NCBI GenBank assembly: GCA_964020155.1
Contig: OZ026558.1
Location: 3,220,074 to 3,284,073, forward strand
Source: Chondrilla cf. caribensis
Taxonomy: Eukaryota > Porifera > Demospongiae > Chondrillida > Chondrillidae
Direction: 5' to 3'
Length of the DNA: 64,000 nt
Below, in pieces: positions 41,431 through 52,399 of the stretch. The notes under the pieces are model-generated. The model was not told the DNA's origin and searched no databases. It saw only the letters and a list, made by a program, of their open reading frames with translations. Numbering within the stretch: position 1 is the stretch's first letter; each line of letters starts with the position of its first letter. The position numbers and the translations under genes are program-made.

Positions 41431-41648
41431 ACTGTACAGTACACAGAGGGTATGTGTTCTTATCATTGTGTCATGTACACTGTGTGTCATACACTAACAA
41501 CGATTAACTGTACTACAGACATATTTTATGTTAGTAACAACAGCCATGATTGAGTAGTATAGTATGTAGTACAGTATAGTGTGTAGTAATACTTCATGTC
41601 ATACATGTGTACATGCACACACTGTCACTCCATGTTAGTATTGTGTGT

Positions 41649-41762
41649 CTATCGCACAAAAATCCCAATAGTCATCTGAGAGTAGTGGTATGGTGAACCA
41701 GTATCACAATCATGCCAGCGACAATCACCTGGGTTAGGATAGTTGCCTTCAATTGTAACCAC
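41649..41762 (-). pseudogene. 3' end fragment of fibrinogen-domain gene
   Basis: Counterpart of 25292-25404: last codons and stop of the fibrinogen-domain gene, then a jump to upstream flank. The deletion therefore predates the large duplication. Confidence 0.8.
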
Positions 41763-42339
41763 TTACAAAAACTATATATAGATTCATTACAGACATGTGG
41801 TGCTTACAGCTGGAAGATCCAAACTTACAGTGGGTGTGGTCAGGCTGACCCTACCTACCACAAAATAAACAATGACACATGACACAGCTGAACCTTCTGT
41901 TATTTCTAATGCAATATTTCCTTGTTATGACCATACTGGTGACCCCTAACAACGAAATAAATTGATATTTCAGTCAGGTGTGTGCATACATGTGTGTAAG
42001 TGCATTCTTGTGTGGTTCATTACATTGAGAACGTTTACAGTAGACATCTCACTAACACAACCCTCAGAAGGTAAACAGTATTATAACTGCTCCCAAACCT
42101 TGGATATACCTGAAGATACCACCGCTCTAGGAGTTCGTATATTTATTGATTATGGCTACCTAGGTATAGTATGCAGTGGGTGTGTCCAGTGTGGGTGGGT
42201 GGGGTCATGTTGTCCCTGGTTACCATAATGCAAACAATGCTTTAAGAGTACAACTGAACTTTCTGGTACATTCAACACAATAATTTGGTGTCATGACAAT
42301 GTTTTTAACCACCAATAACAAGACTTGATACAGTACACA

Positions 42340-42455
42340 CTGTATGTACTGTGCATGTGTGTACTGTGTGTACTGTGTGTACTGTGTGTACTGTGTGTAC
42401 TGTATGTACTGTATGCACTGTGTGTACTGCATGTACTGAATGTACTGCATGTACT
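42340..42455. repeat. TACTGTGTG minisatellite, array 5
   Basis: Counterpart of 25980-26080 with more units. Confidence 0.75.
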
Positions 42456-42619
42456 AGCTGAATCCCTTGTCCTACTGGCATGACAACCCTTACATCACAC
42501 TTTGTATCAAATTATGTGACTTCCTCATGAGGACACATAATATTATGCAAATAGACAAACAGCACAATTCAAGTACAGCATAGTACGTACGGTTCCATTA
42601 GAATTCTCAAACAAACGTC

Positions 42620-42865
42620 AATTCCGATGTGGCACTCTACGGATGCTGCTAATGACATCAGACGTGTTCAACAGTGATTGCAAGTGAACCAAAGACATTT
42701 GTAAACAAACAAGCAAACATACAAACAAACTGGTGGTTATAGTAAGATGTACTATGCGTACTGTATGTACTGTGCATGCTATATGTACTGTGTGTACTGT
42801 GTGTACTGTATGTACTGTGTGTACTGTGTTTACTGTGTGTAGAGTGTGCACTGCATAAAATGCAT
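42620..42865. repeat. (CAAA)n plus TACTGTGTG minisatellite, array 6
   Basis: Counterpart of 26240-26480, just downstream of the intact fibrinogen-domain gene. Confidence 0.75.
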
Positions 42866-43085
42866 ACACTGTACAGTATACAGAGGGTATGTGTTCTTAT
42901 CATTGTGTCATGTACACTGTGTGTCATACACTAACCACAGTTAACTGCACTACAGACATATTATATATTAGTAACAACAGCCATGATTGAGCAGTATAGT
43001 ATGGAGTACAATATAGGGTGTAGTAATACATCATGTCATACATGTGTGCATGTACACACTGTCACTCCATGTTAGTATTGTGTGT

Positions 43086-44003
43086 CTATCGAACAAAGAT
43101 CCCAACAGTCATCTGAGACTCTCGGTATGGTGAACCAATGGGATCACAGTCATGCCAGCGACAATCAGTCGGGTTAGGATAGCCACCCCATATTGTAACA
43201 CAGTTGACTGCGTAGTTGGTTGGTGAGTGTTTGTCAAATGCAATACCCAACAATCTACGATCTCCTTGTGAACAAGGAGCTGGTTCAATGTTGTCTGTCC
43301 AACTTGTATAGGTGCACTGATCCAATATCTTCTTGGGCTCCACGAGTATCCCTCCACGCCAGTTGTGGTCAATGTTGTAGTTGAACCAACCCTTGTAGGC
43401 AAAGCGAGCTACCTTGTTCCTGTAACCCACTATCATCATCTCTGTTGGGTTGAGTCTAGCCTTGTAAGGTACGTTGCACCAACCAGCCTCAATATCGCTA
43501 CAAGGACGATTGTGATTACTGAAGTACTTCATGTCCTCACTCAGCAGTCCCACCTCCATGTAGGAATGCTTCCACACTAGTGTCCACCCTCCGCCGTCCA
43601 GGGACATCTCACAGTAAACTCTCATGGAGTCTTGTTCCCCATCACAACTGTCAGTGACGTTGATCCAGTATGTTCCAGTGGGTGGAGGTCCCGAACAGTC
43701 AGTGGTAAGAGTGTCCCTGACATCTTTACAGGACTTTCCGGCAACTTGTTGTGTCTTTCCAGTGGAAGGAGTCACCTGATGGGGTATCCATCTCCCATCC
43801 TGACATATCCATATTGTCGATACCGGTGTTCCCTGACTGCTGGTCCACATCGCTCCTCGGTTGGATTTGGTACACAGAGCGGTTGGCAGGGTCTCGATAG
43901 CTTGTCGCTTGGTGACAAACCCACTAGTAGCCACACCTATGTCTCCACTGGCAAAGATGGACAGAAAGGAAAAGACAACGGCAACCTCGAAAGATAAGTA
44001 CAT
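43086..44003 (-). CDS. Secreted fibrinogen-related protein (intact)
   Basis: 305 residues in one exon from ATG 44003; the frame is open four codons further but from TTG. Signal peptide 1-20 (YLSFEVAVVFSFLSIFASG), a short region, a small Cys module at about 44-75 (C-T-K-S-N-R-G-AMW, IWICQDGRWIPH), then a fibrinogen-like region from about 91: SCKDVRDTL, GTYWINV, VYCEM at 130-134, DGGGWTLVWKHSY at 136-148. The second half (WFNYNIDHNWRGGI, LLGIAFD, CRWHDCDP, QMTVGIFVR) departs from the classic fibrinogen C-terminal domain: no WWY-C or NLNG motif is present. So it is a fibrinogen-related or intelectin-like variant, probably a secreted lectin. TATAAAA at 44065-44071 on the minus strand gives a clear promoter. 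Confidence 0.85.
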   Translation of the reverse strand: MYLSFEVAVVFSFLSIFASGDIGVATSGFVTKRQAIETLPTALCTKSNRGAMWTSSQGTPVSTIWICQDGRWIPHQVTPSTGKTQQVAGKSCKDVRDTLTTDCSGPPPTGTYWINVTDSCDGEQDSMRVYCEMSLDGGGWTLVWKHSYMEVGLLSEDMKYFSNHNRPCSDIEAGWCNVPYKARLNPTEMMIVGYRNKVARFAYKGWFNYNIDHNWRGGILVEPKKILDQCTYTSWTDNIEPAPCSQGDRRLLGIAFDKHSPTNYAVNCVTIWGGYPNPTDCRWHDCDPIGSPYRESQMTVGIFVR

Positions 44004-44064
44004 TTTGTTCCTCAAAGTCTTCTTGCTTCAACACTAGGTTGAGTACAGCAAACCCCACCACACC

Positions 44065-44071
44065 TTTTATA
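44065..44071 (-). promoter_or_regulatory. TATA box of fibrinogen-related gene
   Basis: TATAAAA in the context CCTATAAAAGG on the minus strand, about 62 bases before the ATG; conserved at 27683-27689 in the nonsense-carrying copy. Confidence 0.6.
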
Positions 44072-45861
44072 GGAATGGTTCCCAGTAAAAATGAATTTTC
44101 AACAATTGAAATTTGAAATACAAATTCTCTAGTTCATATCAATTCCACTGTGAACCTTGAACTCCATCCACCTCTTACAACAACTAATATACATAATAAT
44201 ATTCATTACAGACATGTGGCCTGACAGCTTGAAGATCTAAGCTTAAAGTGGGTGTGGTCAGGCTGACCCTACCTACCACAAAATAAACAATGACACATGA
44301 TACAGCTGAACCTCCTGTCATTTTTAATACAATATTTCCTTGTTACAGTAAACAGTTGATGTTATCATTTTCCAAGTAACGCTGCTATACAAAATGCGTG
44401 GGTCACACCACTTGTAACTAGCAGAACACTGTTTGAAATATTTGTAGTACTGCATGTAATTTTCATGCATATATAATATTGATCATTCAATATAAATATG
44501 TATATTAAATACATGCATAATAATATGCTAGTATATCACTGAATAATATCAAGGTTCTACAGTGATTTAGGTATCAAATCATTATATAATGTATAATTTG
44601 TCAGATTGTTATGTTACAATAATCATGTGGTATAAATTGATATTGTTATTATTCTACAGTGGCAAACACTTAATATGCCACAATTGGATTTGAAAAATTT
44701 GGCCTATTATTCCTTTGGCATATTAACCTAATGGTCAATGAACGTCATTAAATAGAATCATTAATTATAAATTAATGAGGATATACATAATTATGGTGAT
44801 AATACTAATGACAAACACAGCTCCTACTATAACATTAGCAAACAGTCAATGGTGGATATACTGCAGCAAAGTAGTCTGCACTTGAGACTGAGCAGCATGT
44901 AAAGTGATAAGTGATAAAGTGATAAAGTGGCACAAATGATGTGTGGCACATAAAGTGTTACCTAATATGTGGTAATCAATCAATTGATGTCAGTATAACA
45001 ATGGCAGATGGCAGATAAGGCATTTGGCAAATTATATGTTTACTAATTATTATTATGTAATAATGGATTCCTTCAGGAAAATAGTGGAATAATAAGCGGT
45101 GGCATATTAAGCGTTTACCATTGTATATTATAAACCGTATATAATTTTATCATTATGATTTAAATAGGAGTGATTGTTTTCCCACATAATACACTCTACA
45201 TCTGTCCTTAAACCTCTTGGTTCTCAGCCATCGAAAGGGGGACAGTATTATAGAATCCTCTCGTGAATACAGAACTAATCAATTGCAAACATGTTTATAG
45301 AACTTTCAAAAGACATGCATTGTATGAACTATTCCAATTATTAGGACATAGGGGTAGAATGTACTATGTATGTTTGTTGGACTGTACAAACACATTAAAT
45401 GGAAGTCAAATTAATAATTGTTTATCAACTTTAATGAGTGGGTTTTGTTTGGGCTGATAATGAAAAATGACCCGTGTCCTGTTGTGGGAAATATGTTCAT
45501 ATTTGTTTATTAAATAGCCACAAATGTCTTGTTTCATTATCGATATTCCATTTTTTATTTCAGTGACTGTGAAAATAATGGTATAATAGAATTTTATTGT
45601 ATTTTTATTTTTGGTACTTTTACTACTACTGCCATAAAACATATATGTAGTATTTTCCTCCCGTATATAACATCAACCATCAGATAGATTTATTAATTTT
45701 ATTAATACTGAGATAATTCAATGCAAAACAATGTGTGTATTTATTATCATTAATGTATGTCCTGTGGGTGAAAAATTAAAGGATATACTTAAATGTGGTA
45801 TAATAGAAAAAGAAATTACCTGTTCATGATATGGATTATGTATCATGAATTTAAAGTATTA
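44072..45861. other. Intergenic with duplication boundary near 44986
   Basis: 44072-44986 matches 27690-28593. From about 45170 to 45860 it matches 20280-21220 instead. The plus-strand frame at 45263-45457 lies in this repeated part and has no recognisable domain. Confidence 0.55.
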
Positions 45862-46830
45862 TCACATCACCCAAATTTCCAATTGATCGATGAATACATT
45901 TTCATTGGTAATACTCTCATCACCACACAATCGCACGTTGATGTCATCAGAGGATGGAGGTACTTGACGATGGAACCAACCATAGCGATCACAACAGGTG
46001 TTACCTTCAATGCAATTGTGACCATCCCATAATGGATCCTCCCACACTACTCTGTTATAGGACCTGGTCCCAGGGAAGCCACTCTCACAGTAGTAATTTT
46101 CGCCAACAAACTGTGGAGGTTTAGGTGGCATTTTACTAGTAGGTACTGCACAGGGACACTGATACGTAGTAGCACGAATTTGTTCACTTACACCTATAGC
46201 ATAGGTCCAGAGGTGTTTTAGAGGCTGTCCTTGAGTTATTGAAACACCATCCACGTAATGGCCATCTATGGGCAGATGTGCACGAAAAGCAAATGCATCC
46301 ATACTGTAGTACTGGTATCCTCTCACTCTCCCACACACATTGCTGTAATTATCACCAATAATAAAGGTCAGTTTTGAACATCCTGGACCAATAGCCCTTC
46401 CACATGCAGTCTGTCCAGTTGTAGTGTTGGTTACAGTACGTAAATAAGGTGGACAGGAGTCGCCCTGTGTAGTATCAAGGCGGGCAATTCGTCTCCAGTT
46501 CCCAAATATCCCACACTTGGAGTAAATTTCTTTCAATACATTTAAAGTTGCATTCACTGTATCACATTCTCCACATTCACCTTTGGGTCCGGGTGATCCA
46601 ATACGTCCGGGTTCACCTTTTTGTCCAGATATTCCGACACCTCCTGGTTCACCTCTGGATCCAGGTGGTCCGATGTCTCCTTTATCTCCTTTTGGTCCAG
46701 GAACACCTCGTACAGCAACATTCAGACTGACTTCTCCTGTTGGATTCTCAATGCACTGCAGTGTGTCATTCTGTGAAACAACATTGATCAGAGGCAGCAA
46801 GACGGAGTTCATAGTAGGTCTAGTGTTCAT
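45862..46830 (-). CDS. Collagen-stalk protein with shortened stalk
   Basis: 322 residues from ATG 46830 (alternative ATG 46812). The hydrophobic signal core is shortened: [14 protein letters not shown] lacks the IGCLVT found in the paralogues, so secretion may be weakened or use the longer start. Only 16 Gly-X-Y triplets follow, of partly different sequence (GSRGEPGGVGISGQKGEPGR), ending in GECGEC, a pair of cysteines that could crosslink chains. The long heptad linker is reduced to about 15 residues (VNATLNVLKEI). The Cys-rich domain is complete ([59 protein letters not shown]). It looks functional with a different oligomerisation mode. Confidence 0.82.
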   Translation of the reverse strand: MNTRPTMNSVLLPLINVVSQNDTLQCIENPTGEVSLNVAVRGVPGPKGDKGDIGPPGSRGEPGGVGISGQKGEPGRIGSPGPKGECGECDTVNATLNVLKEIYSKCGIFGNWRRIARLDTTQGDSCPPYLRTVTNTTTGQTACGRAIGPGCSKLTFIIGDNYSNVCGRVRGYQYYSMDAFAFRAHLPIDGHYVDGVSITQGQPLKHLWTYAIGVSEQIRATTYQCPCAVPTSKMPPKPPQFVGENYYCESGFPGTRSYNRVVWEDPLWDGHNCIEGNTCCDRYGWFHRQVPPSSDDINVRLCGDESITNENVFIDQLEIWVM

Positions 46831-46895
46831 GGGATTGTATATCTCAACTACGTCACTCACTGAACGAAAGTGAACTGTTCTAGCCTGCCAGTTTC

Positions 46896-46902
46896 TTATA
46901 TA
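46896..46902 (-). promoter_or_regulatory. TATA box with GGCAGG element, 45.9 kb gene
   Basis: TATATAA on the minus strand followed by ACTGGCAGGC; copied with its flank to 48990-49010. Confidence 0.5.
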
Positions 46903-48770
46903 GAGTAATTTATTACCTTATATGGATGTAACTATGAATGCAATTAGCATGCCTTCATTGTTGGCTTGCTATGTAAACGGTTTTATGTTAAATGCATTAT
47001 AATTATGCTCAATTGAAGGCTTGCTATAATACTATGTACGTCTAGATTCTGAATCTCTGTAGGAAGCTGACACACATAGCTATATAATGCACTATTGAAA
47101 CCTGGACCTTTTCACAAACATTCTAGTCGATTATTGAATCCTTTATTATAATATTATATGGAATAGAATTATTGTCAACAGATGTTAATTGGGGATACAT
47201 ACAAACATGTATAACATTATGTATGCCAACTATAGAGTATTCCCATTGCCCTGGATATTTATGCTATTGTGACAGTGTTTATAAATGATGAAAAGCACTG
47301 TGAATTCCCATGAAGATGCAATGCAAACATTGTGTTCGGATCCTCCTGAATCATGAGGGTTACTTTCATTAATCACCATGAAATTGTATTAAAAATATTG
47401 AATTAGCCATCAAACAGTTATATGCTGTGTGGGATAACTAAAAGTGACACCACATTAAGTTTCCCAACAATTTCACAATGCCATCTTGTATAACCCCCTG
47501 TTGTGTGCACCACATTGAAGTGTATGTTCATCAGCAATTCCAACCATTTGGATTTGTACTACCATGCAATTATGTTTGTTGCACTATACAGATATATCTA
47601 GTGAATACCAAGTATAATCTTCATGAATGGTCAATTCAGTATAACAAGTTAACATATTAATACCAATTGCAACGTGCATACGATAGGGACACTATATGTA
47701 TTGTTTAGGTCCAATAATTGAGAACAACTAGACCAATTTCTGTGACAGATTTCAACAATACATGTTCTCTTGTACTCTCCCGACCAACCTTGTAGCCTTA
47801 CAGCTTGCTGTGTTTTAATGATACATGTTATCATGTATTTCCCTATACTGTATTGTAGCCTGACAACTTGTTGATTTGTAATAATTCACAGTTCCAGGCA
47901 CTGCAGGCATATCGAGCATTTACTGCTTTCTGGGCTTTGACAATACATATTCCCTGTACTCAATGTACCACAATGTAGTCATAAGGCTTTGTGTTGTACA
48001 TAGGTGAATGCAACTCCTTTGTCTCATGGACGTGTGGATATGCATACATTTTCATGGGATGGATAGACTTTACTGCTTGGGTAAGAACTATGAAGGAATT
48101 CTGATGATATTTGAGGCCATATTTGATGAGACACAACATTTTACTCAAGACCAGGAAACCCAATCCACCATTATTTGGGTCATAGAATTTCCAATGCCCA
48201 CAACCATGCCACTGTATTAGGCTTTTTCAGAGAATGTACGACATGCAGCTCTTCAGTGGCACTTGTTGGCATTCAGAAGTTATTCAGGAACACAATTATT
48301 CATGAGGATCGATTACTTCCGAACTGGTAAAAGTAGAATCTATTGAAAATCCCAAAAATTGTTTGATATTTGGTAGAAGCGAAACAAAACTAACTGCACT
48401 ATCCTTATAGTTTGCTCTTATTTTGGTAATTGTATTAGATACCTGGGGTTCTATGAATGCAGTCTGAGAGCAGAGAACTGGCAGATCAATTTCTGTGTGG
48501 CACATTTCAACAATACATGTTCACCTCTACTCTCCAGCCTACATTGCAGCCTCACAGTCTGCTGTTTTTCAACAATTTTTGTTACTCTCAACTCATCACG
48601 TCCCCAGTGTCCTTCATATTTCCTCAATCTTAACATTTCTGCTGGACAATACACAATGTCATGTACTTTCAATCTCCTGGACTGGTAGTTTTTTCTCCAG
48701 CACCCCCTACCTCCAACCAGAGAAGGACTGCATGCCAACAAACTGATTCTAACTAATTGACTTTCATTGA
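46903..48770. repeat. Segmental duplication, copy 2 of 3
   Basis: Collinear with 49012-50790 at an offset of about 2.1 kb, and more distantly with 17040-18870. Minus-strand frames at 47649-47834 and 48451-48741 contain repeated VRLQ and Cys-rich strings (LKVHDIVYCPAEMLRLRKYE), also found in the next copy. No complete gene is visible. Confidence 0.7.
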
Positions 48771-48892
48771 TTTGTATTGTCTGTTTGTTTGTAAATCATG
48801 TATGAACTTAATACCAGTGGGCATCCTGAAAAGTAGCTTCATGGCTAAGTGATTCCCCACTTAAAATAAGATGATTATGATTATGATTATGA

Positions 48893-49010
48893 TCAGAGGC
48901 AGCAGGACGGAGTTCATAGTAGCTCTAGTGTTCATGGGATTGTATATCTCAGATACGTCACTCACTGAATGAAAGTGAACTGTTTTAGCCTGCCAGTTTC
49001 TTATATAGAG
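48893..49010 (-). pseudogene. Promoter and start fragment of collagen-stalk gene
   Basis: Near-identical to 46790-46902, including the ATG (about 48936), a few signal-peptide codons, the TATA box and the GGCAGGC element. The coding sequence stops being similar below 48893, so the promoter was duplicated without the gene body. Confidence 0.75.
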
Positions 49011-49011
49011 T

Positions 49012-50830
49012 AATTTATTACCTTATATGGATGTAACTATGAATGCAATTACCATGTCTTCATTGTCAGCTTGCTATGTAAATGGTTTTATATTAAATGT
49101 GTTATAATTATGCTCAATTGAAGACTTGCTATAATATTATATATGTCTAGATTCTGAATCTCTGTAGAAGGCTGACACACATATGTAACTATAGAAGGCA
49201 CTATTGAAACCTGGACCTTTTCACAAACATTCTAGTCTATCATTGAATCATATGTATATACATGGAATAGAATGATATTGAACAATAGATGTTAATGGGG
49301 AATGTATATAAACATGTATAACATTATGTATGCCGACTATAGAATATTCCCATATTGCCCTGGATATTTATGCTATTGTGACAGTATTTATGAATGATAA
49401 AAAGCACATTTAATTACCATGGAGATGCAATGCAAAGATTGTGTTTTAATCCTTCTGAATCATGGGGATTACTTTCATTAATCACCATGAAATTATTTCA
49501 AAAACATTAGCCATCAAAGAATTATGCTGTGTGGGATAACTAAACATGACACCACATTACGTTTCCCAACAACTTCACAAGGTCATCCTGTATAACCCCC
49601 TGTTGTGTGCACATGCATTGAAGTGTAAGTTCATCAGCAATTCCAACCATTTGGATTTGTACTACCATGCAATTACGTTTGTTGCACTATACAGATATAT
49701 CTAGTGAATACTAACTCTAATCTTCATGAATGGTCAATTCAGTATAACAAGTTAACATACCTATACCAATTGCAACTTACATATGGTAGGGACACTCTAT
49801 GTATTGTTTAGGTCCGATAATTGAGAACAGCCAGACCAATTTCTGTGACAGATTTCAACAATACATGCTCTCTTGTACTCTCCAGACCCACCTTGTAGCC
49901 TTACAGCATGCTGTGTTTTAATGATACATGTTATCATGTACTTTCCTATACTGTATTGTAGCCTGACAACTTGTTGATTTGTAATAATACACAGTTCCAG
50001 GCACTGCTGGCATACCCAGCGTTTACTACTTTCTGGGTTTTGGCAATACATATTCCCTGTACTCAATGTACCACAATGTGGTCATAAGGCTTTGTGTTGT
50101 ACATAGTGAAAGCGACTCCTTTGTCTCATGGATGTATAGACATGCATACAATGTCATGTGATAGATAAATTTTACTGCTTGGGTAGGAACTATGAAGGAA
50201 TTCTGATGATATTTGAGGCCATATTTGATGACACACAACATTTTTACTCAAGACCAGGAAACCCAAAGCACCATTACTTGGGTAATAGAACTTCCAATCC
50301 CCGCAACCATGCCACTGTATTAGGCCATTACAGAGAATGTACCACATACAGGTCTTCAGTGGCACTTGTTGGCATTCAGAAGTTATTCAGGAACACAGTA
50401 ATTCATGAGGATCAATTACTTCCGAACTGGTGGAAGTGGAATCTATTGAAAATCCCAAAAATTGTTTGATATTTGGTAGAAGCGAAACAAAACTAACTGC
50501 ACTATCCTTATAGTTTGCTCTTATTTTGGTACTTGTATTAGATACCTGGGGTTCTATGAATGCAGTCGGAGAGCAGAGAACTGGCAGACCAATTTCAGTG
50601 TGACAAATTTCAACAATACATGTTCACCTGTAGTCTCCAGCCTACATTGCAGCCTCACAGTCTGCTGTTCTTCAACAATTCTTGTTACTCTCAACTCATC
50701 ACGTCCCCAGTGTCCTTCATATTTCCTCAATCTTAACATTACTGCTAGACAATACACAATGTCATGTACTTTCAAAGCCACAATGTAGCCATGGTAATGA
50801 ATATCATTATGCATAACATGTACAGGCTGT
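49012..50830. repeat. Segmental duplication, copy 3 of 3
   Basis: Tandem copy of 46903-48770. Conserved minus-strand frames at 49797-50066 and 50554-50967 keep HWGRDELRVTRIVEEQQTVR-type sequence, which suggests a coding ancestor. 50830-51580 after it shows no gene. Confidence 0.65.
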
Positions 50831-51584
50831 GTTCCTGCGAGGACTATTTGAAAAAAATTTAAACTTGGCCATGCATATATGTACGAATAGATCCTGTTAC
50901 CGTTTGGACAGGATCTAACCCATTTGACTATTATAATAATATTTATAATATTGACCAGTTTTAGCAATACAAGATACCAGGTAAACCTATATACGAATGT
51001 ATGTTATACTGTCAACCTAGTCTGGCTGCCATGTTCTTGCTGGGATGTTGAAATAGTTATATGTATTTGATATTATAATTATATTATTATTATCAACTTT
51101 GTGCCAAAGGGGTGGAGCCAGGCTTTATGTATGATAATATTATGATTATTAACAAAATGCCAATCATAAACAGAACAATACAAGAATGGCTCTGAACAAA
51201 ATAATCTGTTCTACAACATAAGCACATGTTTTCTCCATACTAAAAGGCTTCAATAGATTGTAATATTATCTACTGTATAATTACGTATTTTGTCTTTCGA
51301 CTATATGTAAAATATTTCTTCAAGGAAAACCTAGCTATAGTGATTTTGTACTTCAACACTCAACATTGAACCACAGGATAAGGCTATCAGTAGTCTCAGC
51401 ATAGATTGAGGTAAATTCTCCTGACAAGATAAAAAGGCTATCACAATAGGTGCCCAGTTATACCGGATCTGTGGGGACCAAAACAAGTTCAAGGAAAACA
51501 GGAAAGAAGATCCAAATGTCCTTGATAATGGTTGAAAACCACAAGTGAAGTTGTGCACTCCAATGATATTCATGGAATGACGAC

Positions 51585-51785
51585 ATTACTCATTGTCCAG
51601 CAACTGACTGACCAAACTAACTGTGATGAAAACCACAGACCCTTACTGCCTAGGTATTCAAAATTGGTTTCTAATTTAAATTCAAAATGGCAGATTGGAT
51701 CTAACCTTTACTGCCTGGCTATTCCAATGTAGTTTCTAATTTAAATCCAATAAGGGAGTTTGAGTCTGAGTTATCCCAGACTGTT
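51585..51785. repeat. Dispersed repeat, related to 18870-19268 and 34945-35370
   Basis: Contains two sub-repeats with CTAATTTAAAT and ends beside the collagen-stalk pseudogene at 51895. Confidence 0.55.
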
Positions 51786-51894
51786 GCCCACAAATACACT
51801 TGCGTTTTCCTATTATATATTATGTTGAATAGCTTGTACTCTTCAGATGTTCTGTATAGCCTCCCAGGCAGACTTGAAGGAGTGAATTGTGTTA

Positions 51895-52345
51895 TGCTTA
51901 AATCAAATATATCTTTGGTGTCATATTGATATCCTTTCACTCTACCACACAATACTGTAATCACCACCAATAATAAAGGTCAGTTTTAAACGTTGTGGAC
52001 CAGTAATGCTTCCACATGCAGTCTGTCCAGTTGTAGTGTTGGTCACAGTACGTAAATTAGATGGACAGGAGTCAGCCTGTGCACCCTGTGTAGTATTGAG
52101 GTGATTCTTCTCCAATAGCCAAGTATTCCACACTTGAAGCACATTTGTTTCAATATGCTCGAAAACCTGCATGCATCACCTCAAGTTCTGCCATCAAGAA
52201 CTCGTTCTTCAAGAATTTCTTTTCCTGTCCTTCCGTTTTCTTCTTTGAGACCTCTGGGTCCAGCTGGTCAAATGTCACTGTCAGTGAATGCAAGACAGAG
52301 GTCATAGCAGGTCTATTGTTAATGTGCTCCAATGTCTCAACTACT
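51895..52345 (-). pseudogene. Heavily decayed collagen-stalk gene
   Basis: Recognisable pieces in order on the minus strand: start and signal region near 52305 (ATG kept, hydrophobic core lost), a scrap of collagen start, then a jump to the linker (MAELEVM-like), [20 protein letters not shown] and a damaged RVKGYQYD. Most of the stalk and the C-terminal half are gone and the frame is broken. TATATAA remains at 52387-52393. Confidence 0.85.
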
Positions 52346-52399
52346 TCGCCAGCAAAAGATAGCTATCTCTTCTGGCCTGTCAAGTTTTATATACAATGT

